A DNA stretch of 64,000 nucleotides from Rhizobium sp. Root1220 (GTDB taxonomy: Bacteria > Pseudomonadota > Alphaproteobacteria > Rhizobiales > Rhizobiaceae): NCBI RefSeq assembly GCF_001426265.1, contig NZ_LMDG01000002.1:63114-127113 (forward strand). Reading direction: 5' to 3'. Position numbers and translations under genes: made by a program. Numbering within the stretch: the stretch's first letter is position 1; every line of letters begins with the position of its first letter. The notes under the pieces were generated by a model that was given only the letters and a program-made list of their open reading frames with translations, did not search any database and was not told the origin of the DNA. Shown here piece by piece: positions 54,953-64,000 of this stretch.

Positions 54953-56128
54953 ATGCCTTGCTCGCTTCGATCTCTGTTGGTTTTCAGCCTTGCCTCTCTT
55001 CTGCCGCTAAGTGACGCAATCGCACAGCAGGCAGCCCCTCCACCGCCTGTTTCCGTTGCAAAGCCGGTCATCCGGGATGTCATCGACAACGACGAATTCA
55101 TCGGTCGCTTCGAGCCTGTCGACGAAGTTTCCGTTCGCGCCCGCGTCGGCGGCTACCTTCAGGAAATTCATTTCACCGACGGCGCGCTCGTGAAACAGGG
55201 CGATCTGCTCTTCGTGATCGATCAACGACCTTTCGTCACCGCGCTCAACGAGGCCAATGCTGCCCTTGAAGTGGCCAAGTCGACCCAGACCTATGCGGAG
55301 GCGCAGTTCAAACGCGCCGACACGCTGGCGACCAGCGGCAGCCAGTCGATCTCGATCCTCGACGACCGGCGGCGAGAATGGATTTCGGCCCAGGCGAATG
55401 TCCGCGGTGCGCAGGCGACCGCAGACCGTGCCGCTCTGGACATGGTCTACACCAAGATCACCGCTCCCTTGAGCGGGCGTATCGACCGTCGCCTGATTTC
55501 CGTCGGCAATCTGGTCCAGGCCGATCAATCCATCCTGACCACCATTGTCTCGCTCGATCCGATCGACTTCTATTTCGACGTCGATGAGCGCCGCCTGCTG
55601 AATTTCGCCGACACCGCGCGCAAACAGGGCAAGGACCTTCAACTGGGTGGCGGCGGCGTCGATGTCACCGTGACGATCAGCGATCCCAATGCCAAGCCCT
55701 TCAAGGGCAGGCTCGACTTCGCGGAGAACCGCATCGACAACCAGAGCGGCACCATTCGGCTCCGTGCTCGTTTCGCCAATCCGGACCTGGTACTTCAGCC
55801 CGGACTGTTCGGCCGCATCCAGGTCGCGGCCTCCAACACCTACCAGGCCATCCTCGTTCCCGACGAGGCGATCGGTTCCGACCAGAACGAGCGTGTCGTG
55901 TTTGTTGTCGGCGCCGATGGCAAGGTTTCGACCAAGCAGGTTCGGCCCGGACCTCGGCTCTACGGCTATCGCGTCATTCGCGAGGGCCTCGACGGCACGG
56001 AGACGATCATCGTCAACGGCTTGATGCGCGCACGGCCGGGTTCAATGGTCACCCCGCAGATGACGGAACTGCCGCAGGAGCGTCAGGACACGCCCCCCGA
56101 GACCGGCGCTACGGAGAGCGGACAATGA
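54953..56128 (+). CDS. RND efflux periplasmic adaptor (second system)
   Basis: 391 residues. The start at ATG 54953 has GAGG 7 nt upstream; a TTG at 54941 is less likely. A signal peptide (LRSLLVFSLASLLPLSDAIA, cut before QQAA), lipoyl motifs (VRARVGGYLQEIHFTDGALV, GDLLFVIDQRPFVTAL), a hairpin with LDMVYTKITAPLSGRIDRRL, and a beta-barrel with GRIQVAASNTYQAILVPDEA. Its stop overlaps the pump start (ATGA). It differs clearly in sequence from the adaptor at 44-45 kb. Confidence 0.93.
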   Translation: MPCSLRSLLVFSLASLLPLSDAIAQQAAPPPPVSVAKPVIRDVIDNDEFIGRFEPVDEVSVRARVGGYLQEIHFTDGALVKQGDLLFVIDQRPFVTALNEANAALEVAKSTQTYAEAQFKRADTLATSGSQSISILDDRRREWISAQANVRGAQATADRAALDMVYTKITAPLSGRIDRRLISVGNLVQADQSILTTIVSLDPIDFYFDVDERRLLNFADTARKQGKDLQLGGGGVDVTVTISDPNAKPFKGRLDFAENRIDNQSGTIRLRARFANPDLVLQPGLFGRIQVAASNTYQAILVPDEAIGSDQNERVVFVVGADGKVSTKQVRPGPRLYGYRVIREGLDGTETIIVNGLMRARPGSMVTPQMTELPQERQDTPPETGATESGQ

Positions 56129-59100
56129 GATTTGCCCATTTCTTCGTGGACCGGCCGATCTTCGCGGCCGTTATTTCGATCGTCCTCCTGGTTGTCGGCA
56201 GCATTGCCTATACGCAATTGCCGGTATCGCAGTACCCGGAGATTGCGCCACCGACCATCGTCGTGCGCACCTCCTATCCGGGTGCCGACCCGCAGACGAT
56301 TGCCGATACCGTTTCGACGCCGCTGGAACAGCAGATCAACGGCGTCGAGGACATGCTGTACATGTCTTCATACTCCAGCGCCGACGGCGCCATGTCGCTG
56401 ACCATCACCTTCAAGCTCGGCACGGACCTCGACAAGGTTCAGGTGCTGGTCCAGAACCGCGTGTCCATCGCGCTACCGCGGCTTCCCGACGAAGTCCAAC
56501 GGCTCGGCGTCACGACCGACAAGAGCTCGCCCGACCTGATGATGGTCGTGCATCTATTGTCGCCGTCGCACCGCTACGACCAGCTTTACGTCTCCAACTA
56601 CGCTCGCAACCGCATCCGCGACGTTCTCGTCCGCCTTGACGGCGTTGGCGATGTGCAGATCTTCGGCGAACGACAGTACTCGATGCGCATCTGGCTCGAT
56701 CCGGAGAAACTGTCCGCCTATGAGATGACATCGGACGACGTGGTCGCGGCGTTGAGAGACCAGAACGTCCAGGTATCGGGCGGCAAGATCGGCGCGCCGC
56801 CCGTCACCGGTAAGAACGCGTTCGAATACACGGTGCGGACCGAGGGCCGCTTTTCCGACGTTCGACAGTTTCGGTACGTCATCGTCAAATCGACTCCCGG
56901 CGGCCGGCTCGTCACGCTGCAGGATATCGCCCGTATCGAACTTGGCGCGCAGGACTACGTCACCAACAGCTACCTCAACAATGACCCCGCCGTTGCGCTC
57001 GGCATCTTTGCCCGCCCCGGGACCAATGCGCTGGATACCGCGCATCAGATCCAGGGGATCATGAAGGACATCTCGCAGAATTTCCCGGAGGGACTGGAAT
57101 ATCGGATCGTCTATGACACGACCGAGTTCATTTCGGATTCGATCACGGAGGTCTATCGGACCATTGCCGAGGCAGCCCTTCTGGTGGCGATCGTCGTTCT
57201 CGTCTTCCTGCAATCCTGGCGAACGGCGATCATCCCCATCGTTGCGATACCGGTATCGTTGATCGGTACCTTTGCCGTGCTGCTCGCCTTCGGTTTCTCG
57301 CTCAACATGCTCACGCTTTTCGGGCTCGTTCTCGCGATCGGTATCGTCGTCGACGATGCGATCGTCGTGGTGGAGAACGTGGAACGCAATCTGGCGCGCG
57401 GCATGTCGCCCAGGGAGGCTGCGCACGTCACGATGGACGAAGTCGGTACCGCCGTCATCGCCATCTCGCTGGTCCTGATCGCCGTCTTCGTGCCGACCGC
57501 CTTCATTCCGGGCATATCGGGCCAGTTCTACAAGCAGTTCGCCGTTACCATATCGGTAACCACCGCCATTTCTGCCCTGAATTCGCTCACGCTATCACCA
57601 GCACTGGCCGGCATCCTGCTGAAACCTCACGACCACGAAACGCGCCCGACAAATATCGTCTCACGCTTCGGAAGAGGTCTTGCCAACGGCTTCAACTACG
57701 GATTCGATCGCCTGAGCTCCGGATATTCATGGATCGTTCGACATCTGGTGCGCAGCTGGGTCGGATTGACCTGCTCGCTCGTCGTCTTCGCCGGGTTGCT
57801 GGGCGCGACCTGGTACATGGCAAACAAAGTCCCTGCGGGCTTCATCCCGACAATGGACCAGGGTTACGCGATCATCGTCATCCAACTCCCCGACGGCGCC
57901 TCCCTTGCGCGTACCGACGCGGTCGTCAAACAGGTCGGTGATATCGCCCGCACCGTGCCCGGTGTCGGCAATGCCGTGCAGTTTGCCGGCTTCAGTGGCG
58001 CGACATTCACCAATGCCTCGAATGCCGGCGTCGTCTTTGTCCCGTTCAAATCCTTTGCCGAGCGCGACGAAGGCGGAGAGACAGCCAACAAGATCATCGG
58101 CGAACTCTTCGGCAAGCTTCAGAGCATCCAGGAAGCATTCATCATTGCCATCCCGCCGCCATCGGTGCGCGGCGTCGGCAATTCCGGCGGCTTCAAGATG
58201 CAGATTTCGGACCTCGATAACCCGGACATGACGCGCGTGCTCGGTCTCGCCCGACAGATGATGGGTGCGGCGGCAACGACCGAGGGTCTGACTGGCGTCT
58301 TCACCACCTTCTCGGACGCCAGCCCGCAATACTTCCTGGCAATCGACCGCGACAAGGCACGCTTCCTGAATGTGCCCATCCCCAATATCTTCAACGCGCT
58401 TTCCATCAATCTCGGGGTGTCCTATGTGAACGATTTCAACGCGTTCGGCCGGGTCTACCAGGTTCGTGCCCAGGCAGACCGGCAGTATCGCATGGACAGG
58501 GAGGACATCCTCGCCCTGAAGGTCCGATCGGCAACCGGCGCGCTCGTACCGCTTGGAACCCTGATGGACATCCAGGATTCCAGTGGCCCTGCCCTCGTGC
58601 AGCGCTACAATATGTATGTGTCCGTTCCGCTGCAGGGCAATCCGTCACCGGGCACCTCGACCGGCGACGCTATTGCAAAGATGGAGGCGCTCGCCGCGAA
58701 GATCCTGCCGCCCGGCACGACATACGAATGGACGGAACTCGCGTACCAGGAAACCCACACAGGCAATACGGCCATCTACATCTTCGCCCTGTCCGTGATC
58801 TTCGTCTTCCTCGCGCTGGCGGCACAATATGAAAGCTGGGTTCTGCCACTGGCAATCATCCTCATCGTCCCGCTTGCGGTGCTCGCCGCATTGATCGGCG
58901 TGTCATTGAGGGGGATGGACAACAACGTCCTGACGCAGATTGGGCTGATCGTGTTGATCGGCCTCGCGGCAAAGAACGCCATCCTGATCGTCGAGTTCGC
59001 GCGCCAAGCGGAAGAGGAAGGCAAGTCGCCCGTGGATGCCGCCGTCGAGGCGAGCCATCTGCGTCTTCGCCCGATCCTGATGACGGCATTCGCCTTCATC

Positions 59101-59307
59101 TTCGGCGTCCTGCCGCTGGCGATCGCGACCGGGCCGGGTGCCGAGATGCGCCAGTCCCTCGGAACCGCCGTCTTTTCCGGCATGCTCGGCGTCACGTTCT
59201 TCGGACTTTTCCTGACGCCGGTCTTCTACGTGGTCCTGCGGTCCATCGGAAGAAAGCGGCTTCCGCCGCCGGAGGTGCAAAAGGATGACGAGGCGACTGC
59301 GGCGTAG
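56125..59307 (+). CDS. RND multidrug efflux pump (second system, HAE1 family)
   Basis: 1060 residues, starting MRFAHFFVDRPIFAAVISIV. TM4 GIVVDDAIVVVENVERN keeps the two Asp of the proton relay; DTVSTPLEQQINGVEDMLYM, AIPVSLIGTFAVLLAFGFSL and GLAAKNAILIVEFARQAEEE are typical. It is translationally coupled with the adaptor. No outer-membrane factor gene follows. The C-terminus (PPPEVQKDDEATAA) is short. It converges on exoZ with 13 bp between stops. Confidence 0.95.
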   Translation: MRFAHFFVDRPIFAAVISIVLLVVGSIAYTQLPVSQYPEIAPPTIVVRTSYPGADPQTIADTVSTPLEQQINGVEDMLYMSSYSSADGAMSLTITFKLGTDLDKVQVLVQNRVSIALPRLPDEVQRLGVTTDKSSPDLMMVVHLLSPSHRYDQLYVSNYARNRIRDVLVRLDGVGDVQIFGERQYSMRIWLDPEKLSAYEMTSDDVVAALRDQNVQVSGGKIGAPPVTGKNAFEYTVRTEGRFSDVRQFRYVIVKSTPGGRLVTLQDIARIELGAQDYVTNSYLNNDPAVALGIFARPGTNALDTAHQIQGIMKDISQNFPEGLEYRIVYDTTEFISDSITEVYRTIAEAALLVAIVVLVFLQSWRTAIIPIVAIPVSLIGTFAVLLAFGFSLNMLTLFGLVLAIGIVVDDAIVVVENVERNLARGMSPREAAHVTMDEVGTAVIAISLVLIAVFVPTAFIPGISGQFYKQFAVTISVTTAISALNSLTLSPALAGILLKPHDHETRPTNIVSRFGRGLANGFNYGFDRLSSGYSWIVRHLVRSWVGLTCSLVVFAGLLGATWYMANKVPAGFIPTMDQGYAIIVIQLPDGASLARTDAVVKQVGDIARTVPGVGNAVQFAGFSGATFTNASNAGVVFVPFKSFAERDEGGETANKIIGELFGKLQSIQEAFIIAIPPPSVRGVGNSGGFKMQISDLDNPDMTRVLGLARQMMGAAATTEGLTGVFTTFSDASPQYFLAIDRDKARFLNVPIPNIFNALSINLGVSYVNDFNAFGRVYQVRAQADRQYRMDREDILALKVRSATGALVPLGTLMDIQDSSGPALVQRYNMYVSVPLQGNPSPGTSTGDAIAKMEALAAKILPPGTTYEWTELAYQETHTGNTAIYIFALSVIFVFLALAAQYESWVLPLAIILIVPLAVLAALIGVSLRGMDNNVLTQIGLIVLIGLAAKNAILIVEFARQAEEEGKSPVDAAVEASHLRLRPILMTAFAFIFGVLPLAIATGPGAEMRQSLGTAVFSGMLGVTFFGLFLTPVFYVVLRSIGRKRLPPPEVQKDDEATAA

Positions 59308-59320
59308 GAATTGATCGGCC

Positions 59321-60328
59321 TCAGGACGGGCGCCGCTGCAATTGGCGGCGCCTCAATCCGTCTCCGGAAAGTATCTTTCTGATCGGCTTCTCGATCAATT
59401 CATAGGCAGCTACGCCGAGGATAGTGCCCCCGACGACTGCCGCAAGAACCGTCGGCGTTACCGACAGCCCCATGACGCCCGCAGCCTTGACGATCACCGA
59501 TATTGCAAGCGTGTGCCAGAGGTAGATAGAATAAGATGCGTCGCCGAGATAGGTCAGGAGCGGCACGCGGCCAATGCTGCCGTCTGCTTCGAGGGACACC
59601 ATGCCGTAGACAAGCGCCATGGCAAGCGGCCCACAAATGGTCTCGTCAAAGTTCGCACCCATGAGGAAGATCGCAGCAAAGCCCGAGAGCGCTGCACCCA
59701 CACAGGCAAGCCCCAGGCTCGTGCCGGCAATCCATCTGCGCAGCCAGAGTTCCGCCAGGAAGACGCCTCCGAGAAACTCCAGGATAATCGGGCGGGTATA
59801 GGTTTGAAGCAGTGCCGAGGTCGGTTGGAAAATCATGCCGATGAGCACGAAGCCGCCAAAGGCCACCGACAAAAAGATCAGCCGCCAGCGATGCGGCAGG
59901 AACAACGCCCCGGCGAACAGCGCGTAGAAGAACAGTTCGAAATTCAGTGTCCAGCCCTGCACGAGAACCGGCCATATTTCGCCATTGCTTGGCGAATGCG
60001 CCGGGATGAAAAAGAGCGACGCAAAGAGATGGGAGATTGTCAGCCTGAGATTGGGAAACAGCCCGACGAGAGCGCCCGCGACCATGACAGCCGTAACCAG
60101 CCAGTAGGACGGAGCTATACGACGAATGCGATCCAGCAGAAATCCCTGCGGTGTCATTGGCCGACGGTCGCTGATCACCCACATGATGAAGCCGCTGATG
60201 ACGAAGAAGACGTCAACGCCGGCGGCGCCGATCGCAAAATGCTCACCCGACTTTTCTGCCGCATGGAAGACCACGACCGCGAGCGCCGCAAAGGCGCGCA
60301 AATATTGGATGCCGTAAAGGGTTTTCAT
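59321..60328 (-). CDS. exoZ: Membrane acyltransferase, ExoZ-like (acyltransferase family 3)
   Basis: 335 residues and about ten hydrophobic segments. The family-3 signatures are GIQYLRAFAALAVVVFHAAE (His in FH), VDVFFVISGFIMWVI, and RIRRIAPSYWLVTAVMV. In S. meliloti, ExoZ acetylates succinoglycan, and exoZ lies downstream of exoY, exoF and exoQ, as here. It is the last gene of the cluster, 43 bp after exoQ. Whether it transfers acetyl or another acyl group is not readable. Confidence 0.82.
   Translation of the reverse strand: MKTLYGIQYLRAFAALAVVVFHAAEKSGEHFAIGAAGVDVFFVISGFIMWVISDRRPMTPQGFLLDRIRRIAPSYWLVTAVMVAGALVGLFPNLRLTISHLFASLFFIPAHSPSNGEIWPVLVQGWTLNFELFFYALFAGALFLPHRWRLIFLSVAFGGFVLIGMIFQPTSALLQTYTRPIILEFLGGVFLAELWLRRWIAGTSLGLACVGAALSGFAAIFLMGANFDETICGPLAMALVYGMVSLEADGSIGRVPLLTYLGDASYSIYLWHTLAISVIVKAAGVMGLSVTPTVLAAVVGGTILGVAAYELIEKPIRKILSGDGLRRRQLQRRPS
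59329..59352. terminator. Stem-loop at the convergent RND / exoZ junction
   Basis: Perfect 8-bp arms GGCGCCGC (59329-59336) / GCGGCGCC (59345-59352) with an 8-nt loop, inside the last codons of exoZ and 22 nt after the pump stop. There is no T-run, so terminator function for the rightward operon is only possible. Confidence 0.4.
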
Positions 60329-60371
60329 CCGGTTCCTCGAAGGACCGGTTCAGGACCGGCCGAAATGGTGG

Positions 60372-61637
60372 TTATTGGGCTATGGGTTCTGATGGTGTTT
60401 GATGTCGCCAGAAACCGACGGCTTGTCGCCGGCTCGCCGTCGCCAGTTTCCCGGCCGCGAAGTAGAAAAGGAAAGTTCCGACATTGTAGGGTGTCAGAAT
60501 GTCGATCTCGACGAAGGAGCGGATCGTCAGAAGTACCACGATGGTGAATAGCAGGTGAGATTCATCGTTTTTGAAGTCCTCGATCAGCCGGCGCAGGTGT
60601 CCCCACAGGATTCTCACCAGCATCGTTGCGAGAATGAGCACACCCGTGAGCCCAAGCTCCACGGCTGTCTCGATATAGGTATTGTGGAAGTGAAAACCGC
60701 TGCGCGAACCGATGAAGAATTCTTCCCAAAGGCGCTCCGGCTCGGAGAATCCCTGGACCCAGTAGGCCTGGTAGCCGACGCCGAATATCGGGTTCTGTGT
60801 TGCCGCCTCGATTCCCTGTTGCCAGAGATATGTACGTCCGGTCAGCGTAGAATCCTTGCCGAAGATGCCAAGCACGGCATCGACGACGCCGAGATAAACG
60901 CTCGCAACAGCAAGAATGATGACTGCAACGCCGCCGCCGATGATCAGGAGCTTGCGTTGATTGGGAGCAAGCGTAAGCACCGCACGCAGCCCCATCATCA
61001 GTGCTATCGACACAACCGTAGTAAGGACCGAGGTTGCCGATTGGCATGCCAGCAGGCAATAGGCCGACAACGCGCCAACGACGCCCGAAGCAACCATCCA
61101 CAATCGCCGCTCGCCGAAAATGAATACCGCGGCGAAGGAAACGATCAATCCAAGCGAGGCATAAAAACCAAGCTGGTTCTTGGACGCAAAGGCTCCGACA
61201 AAGCTGAACGTTCCGTCGAGCGGATCGTACTCGTAATATCCGAAGAGTACCGAGTAGATGAGAACGATACAGACGCCAGCGACCATGCCGACCGTGAGCG
61301 TTCTCGCATCGACCACGCGGACGGCTATCAACGCACAGATCACCTGCGTGAGATATTGAATGCTCGCGCGCAGGGAGGTGCTGGGAACAGCCGACCAGAA
61401 AACCGACAGGAACGTCAACGCGGCAAAGGCGAAAAGCCACATATAGCGGCTGTAGCTCCCGAGCACCTTGCGATAGTCGACCGCAATGAGCGGCAGCCAC
61501 AATGCATAGTAGAGCAGAATCGCTACCTGCCCGAACTTGATCGAGTAGGCGAAACAGAAAAGTGACAATGCCACGGCAGGAACAGCGTAAGCCGAATTCC
61601 TGCCGGGCTGAATAAGCGCCGATTTTGCGATCCGCAT
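60372..61637 (-). CDS. exoQ: Exopolysaccharide polymerase/O-antigen ligase family, ExoQ-like
   Basis: 421 residues, about 11 transmembrane segments with a large loop holding the Wzy_C signature (STLTGRTYLWQQGIEAATQN, PIFGVGYQAYW, SGFHFHNTYIETAVELGLTG). In S. meliloti, ExoQ polymerises succinoglycan to the high-molecular-weight form. The gene order exoY-exoF-exoQ-exoZ supports the name. It begins 9 bp after the exoF stop. Confidence 0.87.
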   Translation of the reverse strand: MRIAKSALIQPGRNSAYAVPAVALSLFCFAYSIKFGQVAILLYYALWLPLIAVDYRKVLGSYSRYMWLFAFAALTFLSVFWSAVPSTSLRASIQYLTQVICALIAVRVVDARTLTVGMVAGVCIVLIYSVLFGYYEYDPLDGTFSFVGAFASKNQLGFYASLGLIVSFAAVFIFGERRLWMVASGVVGALSAYCLLACQSATSVLTTVVSIALMMGLRAVLTLAPNQRKLLIIGGGVAVIILAVASVYLGVVDAVLGIFGKDSTLTGRTYLWQQGIEAATQNPIFGVGYQAYWVQGFSEPERLWEEFFIGSRSGFHFHNTYIETAVELGLTGVLILATMLVRILWGHLRRLIEDFKNDESHLLFTIVVLLTIRSFVEIDILTPYNVGTFLFYFAAGKLATASRRQAVGFWRHQTPSEPIAQ

Positions 61638-61646
61638 GCGGCCTCG

Positions 61647-62918
61647 CTATCTCATGTAGAGCCCGGCGGTCACCTTGATCAGGTCTCCGGGCTGCAGCGC
61701 CGTATTCTCCTGAACCGGAATTTCAGCTGCCTTGCCATCGACCTCGCGCACGATCGAATAGGCGATACTGGCGGCACCGGTTGTGGTGTCGAAGCGTGCC
61801 GCATCTGTCGATTGCGTCAATGCTTCGGACATCAAAGAGTTGCTCGTTTCGAGTTTGAGATTAAGCTCGTCGAGTTGTGCATCAGCGCTCTGAAGTTCCT
61901 GGGCAAGCTGCGCATCCCAATCGTTCTTCAAAGTGATGGTGTCCTGGTCGGCCTTGCTGATATCCTGCTTTGCCTTAAGTGAATTCGTATCGATGTCGAG
62001 CAGCGTCGCCTCGATATCAGCGGCGCGCTGTTCGGCGGCCATCTTGCGCGCGCTGAGAGCAAGCCCCTTCTCGGCGAGATCCTCGACCTTGTCGCGATCT
62101 TCCACGGCAAGCTGCTGCTGTCGGGTCTGCGTCTCCGTCTTCTTGGCCAGCGTCTCCACTTCGCTTTGCAGAAGCGACCTCAGGTCGTCGAGCGCCTGAA
62201 GCTGCAATGTCAGCCGCTTCTTGCGAGAGGTCATGAGCGACATCTCGCTTGCCACCAGAGCCTTCGCTTCGGGCACGTTCGCGAGTTCCTTCGGCATCTC
62301 GAACGAATCCTGATTTGCCGTTTCTGCCCGCAAGCGCGCTTGCTTCACAAGGAGCCGCGCGCGATCCGCCATGTAGACGACCGCATCGCCCTTGGCATTG
62401 ATGAAGTCGCGGGCAAAGCGTTGCCCCGAATCTGCGCGGCGCAAGCCGCCCCCAAGACTCACTGCCTTTACGACCGTGAGGTTCGGAGCAAATGGATACT
62501 CGCCCGGCTTCTCGACGTCGCCGGACAGATACACTGGACGGAACTCGGACAGTTCGACCGACGCGGATGGCCGATCCTTCAGAGCAAACTGCTTCTGCAG
62601 GGCTGCACCGATCTCCTGGGCAATCGCATCCGTCGTCTTTCCGGAAGCCGGCATATCACCAACGAAAGGCAAGGAAATGCTTCCCGACGGCCCGACCGTG
62701 TAGTCTCCACTGACAACAGACCAGTCGCGGATCGTTCCATCCGCCGTCTGCCACTCAGCGACCCTGATCTTCAGCTTGTCCATGATGCCGAGGCGGTAGC
62801 CGTCGGCATTGGCTATGCAAGAGGACACCAGAAAAGCGCCGAACCCGGCTGCGATAACGATGCCGGATCTTAGCGTGCGAAGTCGTCCGGCCTTGCCGTC
62901 CAGTAAGCGTTTTTCCAT
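61647..62918 (-). CDS. exoF: Exopolysaccharide export protein ExoF-like (Wza/OPX family)
   Basis: 423 residues. An N-terminal signal with a possible lipobox (VSSC, Cys34), then the polysaccharide export domain (YRLGIMDKLKIRVAEWQ through YTVGPSGSISLPFVGDMP) and an SLBB-like segment (PVYLSGDVEKPGEYPFAPNL). A long coiled coil runs about 195-375 (ALVASEMSLMTSRKKRLTLQ, LQALDDLRSLLQSEVETLAK), which fits the ExoF/periplasmic-adaptor type. A C-terminal beta region ends LQPGDLIKVTAGLYMR. In S. meliloti ExoF is needed early in succinoglycan synthesis and export. 75 bp follow exoY. Confidence 0.88.
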   Translation of the reverse strand: MEKRLLDGKAGRLRTLRSGIVIAAGFGAFLVSSCIANADGYRLGIMDKLKIRVAEWQTADGTIRDWSVVSGDYTVGPSGSISLPFVGDMPASGKTTDAIAQEIGAALQKQFALKDRPSASVELSEFRPVYLSGDVEKPGEYPFAPNLTVVKAVSLGGGLRRADSGQRFARDFINAKGDAVVYMADRARLLVKQARLRAETANQDSFEMPKELANVPEAKALVASEMSLMTSRKKRLTLQLQALDDLRSLLQSEVETLAKKTETQTRQQQLAVEDRDKVEDLAEKGLALSARKMAAEQRAADIEATLLDIDTNSLKAKQDISKADQDTITLKNDWDAQLAQELQSADAQLDELNLKLETSNSLMSEALTQSTDAARFDTTTGAASIAYSIVREVDGKAAEIPVQENTALQPGDLIKVTAGLYMR

Positions 62919-62993
62919 AGACCTTCCCCGAGTTTCAACACGCCAAGCCGCAAGGCATTGCCGCGCAGTACCGTTCGAGTTTTGAAGTGCGGC

Positions 62994-63674
62994 TCAGTAG
63001 CTGCCGCGTTGAGCGCAAACCGCAGGGATTGTGCGCGCGATGATGACGACATCACGAACCAGCGACCAGTTTTCGACATAGTGCGTGTCGAAGGCGACGC
63101 GGGTTGCATAGGAGACATCGTTGCGTCCGCTGATCTGCCAGAGGCCGGTGAGGCCCGGGCGGGATTGCAGATAGTAAACGGCGGCGTGCTCGTACATTTC
63201 AAGTTCGTCTTGAACGACGGGACGCGGGCCGACAACACTCATTTCACCACGGATGATGTTGATGAGCTGGGGCAGCTCATCAAGGCTCAGCTTGCGCAGA
63301 ACGGCACCCACTGCAGTAACCCGTGGGTCATCCTGCAGTTTGCGCGTCGCACGCCACTCTTCCATGGCCTTCGGGTTGTTGCGCAGATGTTCCTGCAGGA
63401 CCTTGTCACCATCGGTGACCATTGTCCGAAACTTCAGGCAACCGAATTCCTGGCCGTTATGGCCGATACGACGATGGCCGTAAAACATTGGACCTTTGTC
63501 CGAAAGCTTTACAAGAAGCATCACCATCAAAAAAACGGGGCTTAAGAAGATAAGCCCCAGGCAGGCGGCGGACACATCGAATGCCCGTTTTGCGATGCCG
63601 CCGGTGGGCGGAAACACGCTCTCGTGAACTGCGCCATAAAATGGCGAACTGTCCGATCTCGTCGCAGACTTCAT
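62994..63674 (-). CDS. exoY: Undecaprenyl-phosphate galactose phosphotransferase ExoY-like
   Basis: 226 residues, the size of S. meliloti ExoY. One N-terminal hydrophobic hairpin (VSAACLGLIFLSPVFLMVML), then the bacterial sugar transferase core: FGCLKFRTMVTDGDKVLQEH, LSLDELPQLINIIRGEMSVV, GPRPV and RPGLTGLWQISGRNDVSY. It transfers the first sugar phosphate to undecaprenyl phosphate and starts repeat-unit assembly; with no other initiating transferase in the window, it could also serve the operon at 22-30 kb, though that is speculative. First gene of the exo cluster. Confidence 0.93.
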   Translation of the reverse strand: MKSATRSDSSPFYGAVHESVFPPTGGIAKRAFDVSAACLGLIFLSPVFLMVMLLVKLSDKGPMFYGHRRIGHNGQEFGCLKFRTMVTDGDKVLQEHLRNNPKAMEEWRATRKLQDDPRVTAVGAVLRKLSLDELPQLINIIRGEMSVVGPRPVVQDELEMYEHAAVYYLQSRPGLTGLWQISGRNDVSYATRVAFDTHYVENWSLVRDVVIIARTIPAVCAQRGSY

Positions 63675-64000
63675 AGAGGTAACTCCACTTATGTTTGCCG
63701 TTTGGTCGGTAGGGCTCAGGCCGCTTGACTAGCGGTGACGAATTCGAAGTGTATGAGAGGATTTTGTTTTTTTAAGCCACATTTTAAAAACCGTTCGTAT
63801 TGAAGGCGTTTTTGACGGGTCCGATCAACTTTTTGTTTGTGAGAGCTTCCTGAAACATATTTACAATTGCCCGACGTTATTTGGAAAATCTCGGAACGTT
63901 GTAATAGAAACTGCACACACTGCTTGGTGTTGCAAAAATACTGAAGCTTAAGTCACTCCGGCCACAGGTCGCAAAGTCATGGGTTGAACGCATGGCTTCT
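63675..64000. promoter_or_regulatory. Upstream region of exoY
   Basis: 326 bp, clearly AT-rich from about 63740 to 63950 and with no supported gene. It should carry the exo promoter and regulatory sites. A 66-codon leftward frame at 63716-63916 does not resemble the small regulator ExoX or any protein I know. Confidence 0.5.

Noticed and set aside
59342..60547. 401-codon rightward frame opposite exoZ
   Set aside because: Antisense to a recognisable acyltransferase, with no start signal or protein family features.
63716..63916. Possible small ExoX-like regulator upstream of exoY
   Set aside because: The 66-residue translation lacks the membrane segment and conserved residues of ExoX; the region is AT-rich and better read as a promoter region.

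Overview
The window reads as a piece of the main chromosome of a member of the Rhizobiaceae (Rhizobium/Agrobacterium/Sinorhizobium type). The support is GC-rich coding sequence, an alphaproteobacterial cell-cycle block (sciP, ctrA, chpT, an EipA-type DUF1134 protein, a FliJ-like protein), RpoH of the alphaproteobacterial type, and rhizobial exopolysaccharide genes (exoY-exoF-exoQ-exoZ and a UDP-glucose dehydrogenase/LpsL pair). I see no tRNA, rRNA, CRISPR array, insertion sequence or prophage.

Layout. 1-3 kb: the end of a branched-chain amino-acid ABC transporter operon (livH, livM) and cysQ. 3-5 kb: a DUF2793 protein and a LuxR-type solo regulator. 5.3-9.8 kb: the cell-cycle block, with three GANTC (CcrM) sites and a TTAACC half-site in front of ctrA. 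10-20 kb: housekeeping genes (SpoU methyltransferase, rluD, rpoH, purA, a drug/metabolite transporter, acetyltransferases) plus three proteins of unknown function. 20.5-29.6 kb: a six-gene leftward polysaccharide operon (Wzz/BY-kinase, glycosyltransferase, GDP-mannose 3,5-epimerase homologue, flippase, polymerase, acetyltransferase) facing an unusual SGNH hydrolase. 29.8-32.2 kb: a hydrolase/dioxygenase pair resembling the Mhq quinone-resistance genes, and ung. 32.3-37.7 kb: a rightward nucleotide-sugar block (phosphomannomutase, GDP-mannose pyrophosphorylase, UDP-glucose dehydrogenase, UDP-glucuronate epimerase). 37.7-40.5 kb: a PAS-GGDEF-EAL protein and a beta-hydroxyacid dehydrogenase. 40.8-59.3 kb: an efflux and redox region with two RND pumps, one EmrAB pump, two LysR regulators, a MarR regulator, two SDR dehydrogenases and an alpha/beta hydrolase that seems to have lost its catalytic serine and histidine. 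59.3-63.7 kb: exoY-exoF-exoQ-exoZ.

How it fits together. The most notable inference is metabolic. The epimerase at 25.6-26.6 kb carries the signature residues of GDP-mannose 3,5-epimerase, best known from plant ascorbate synthesis. GDP-mannose can be made by the phosphomannomutase and pyrophosphorylase encoded 6 kb away. Together they predict GDP-L-galactose (or GDP-L-gulose) as a building block for the polysaccharide assembled by the Wzx/Wzy/Wzz operon. Nothing in the sequence proves the product; this is inference from motifs and gene order.
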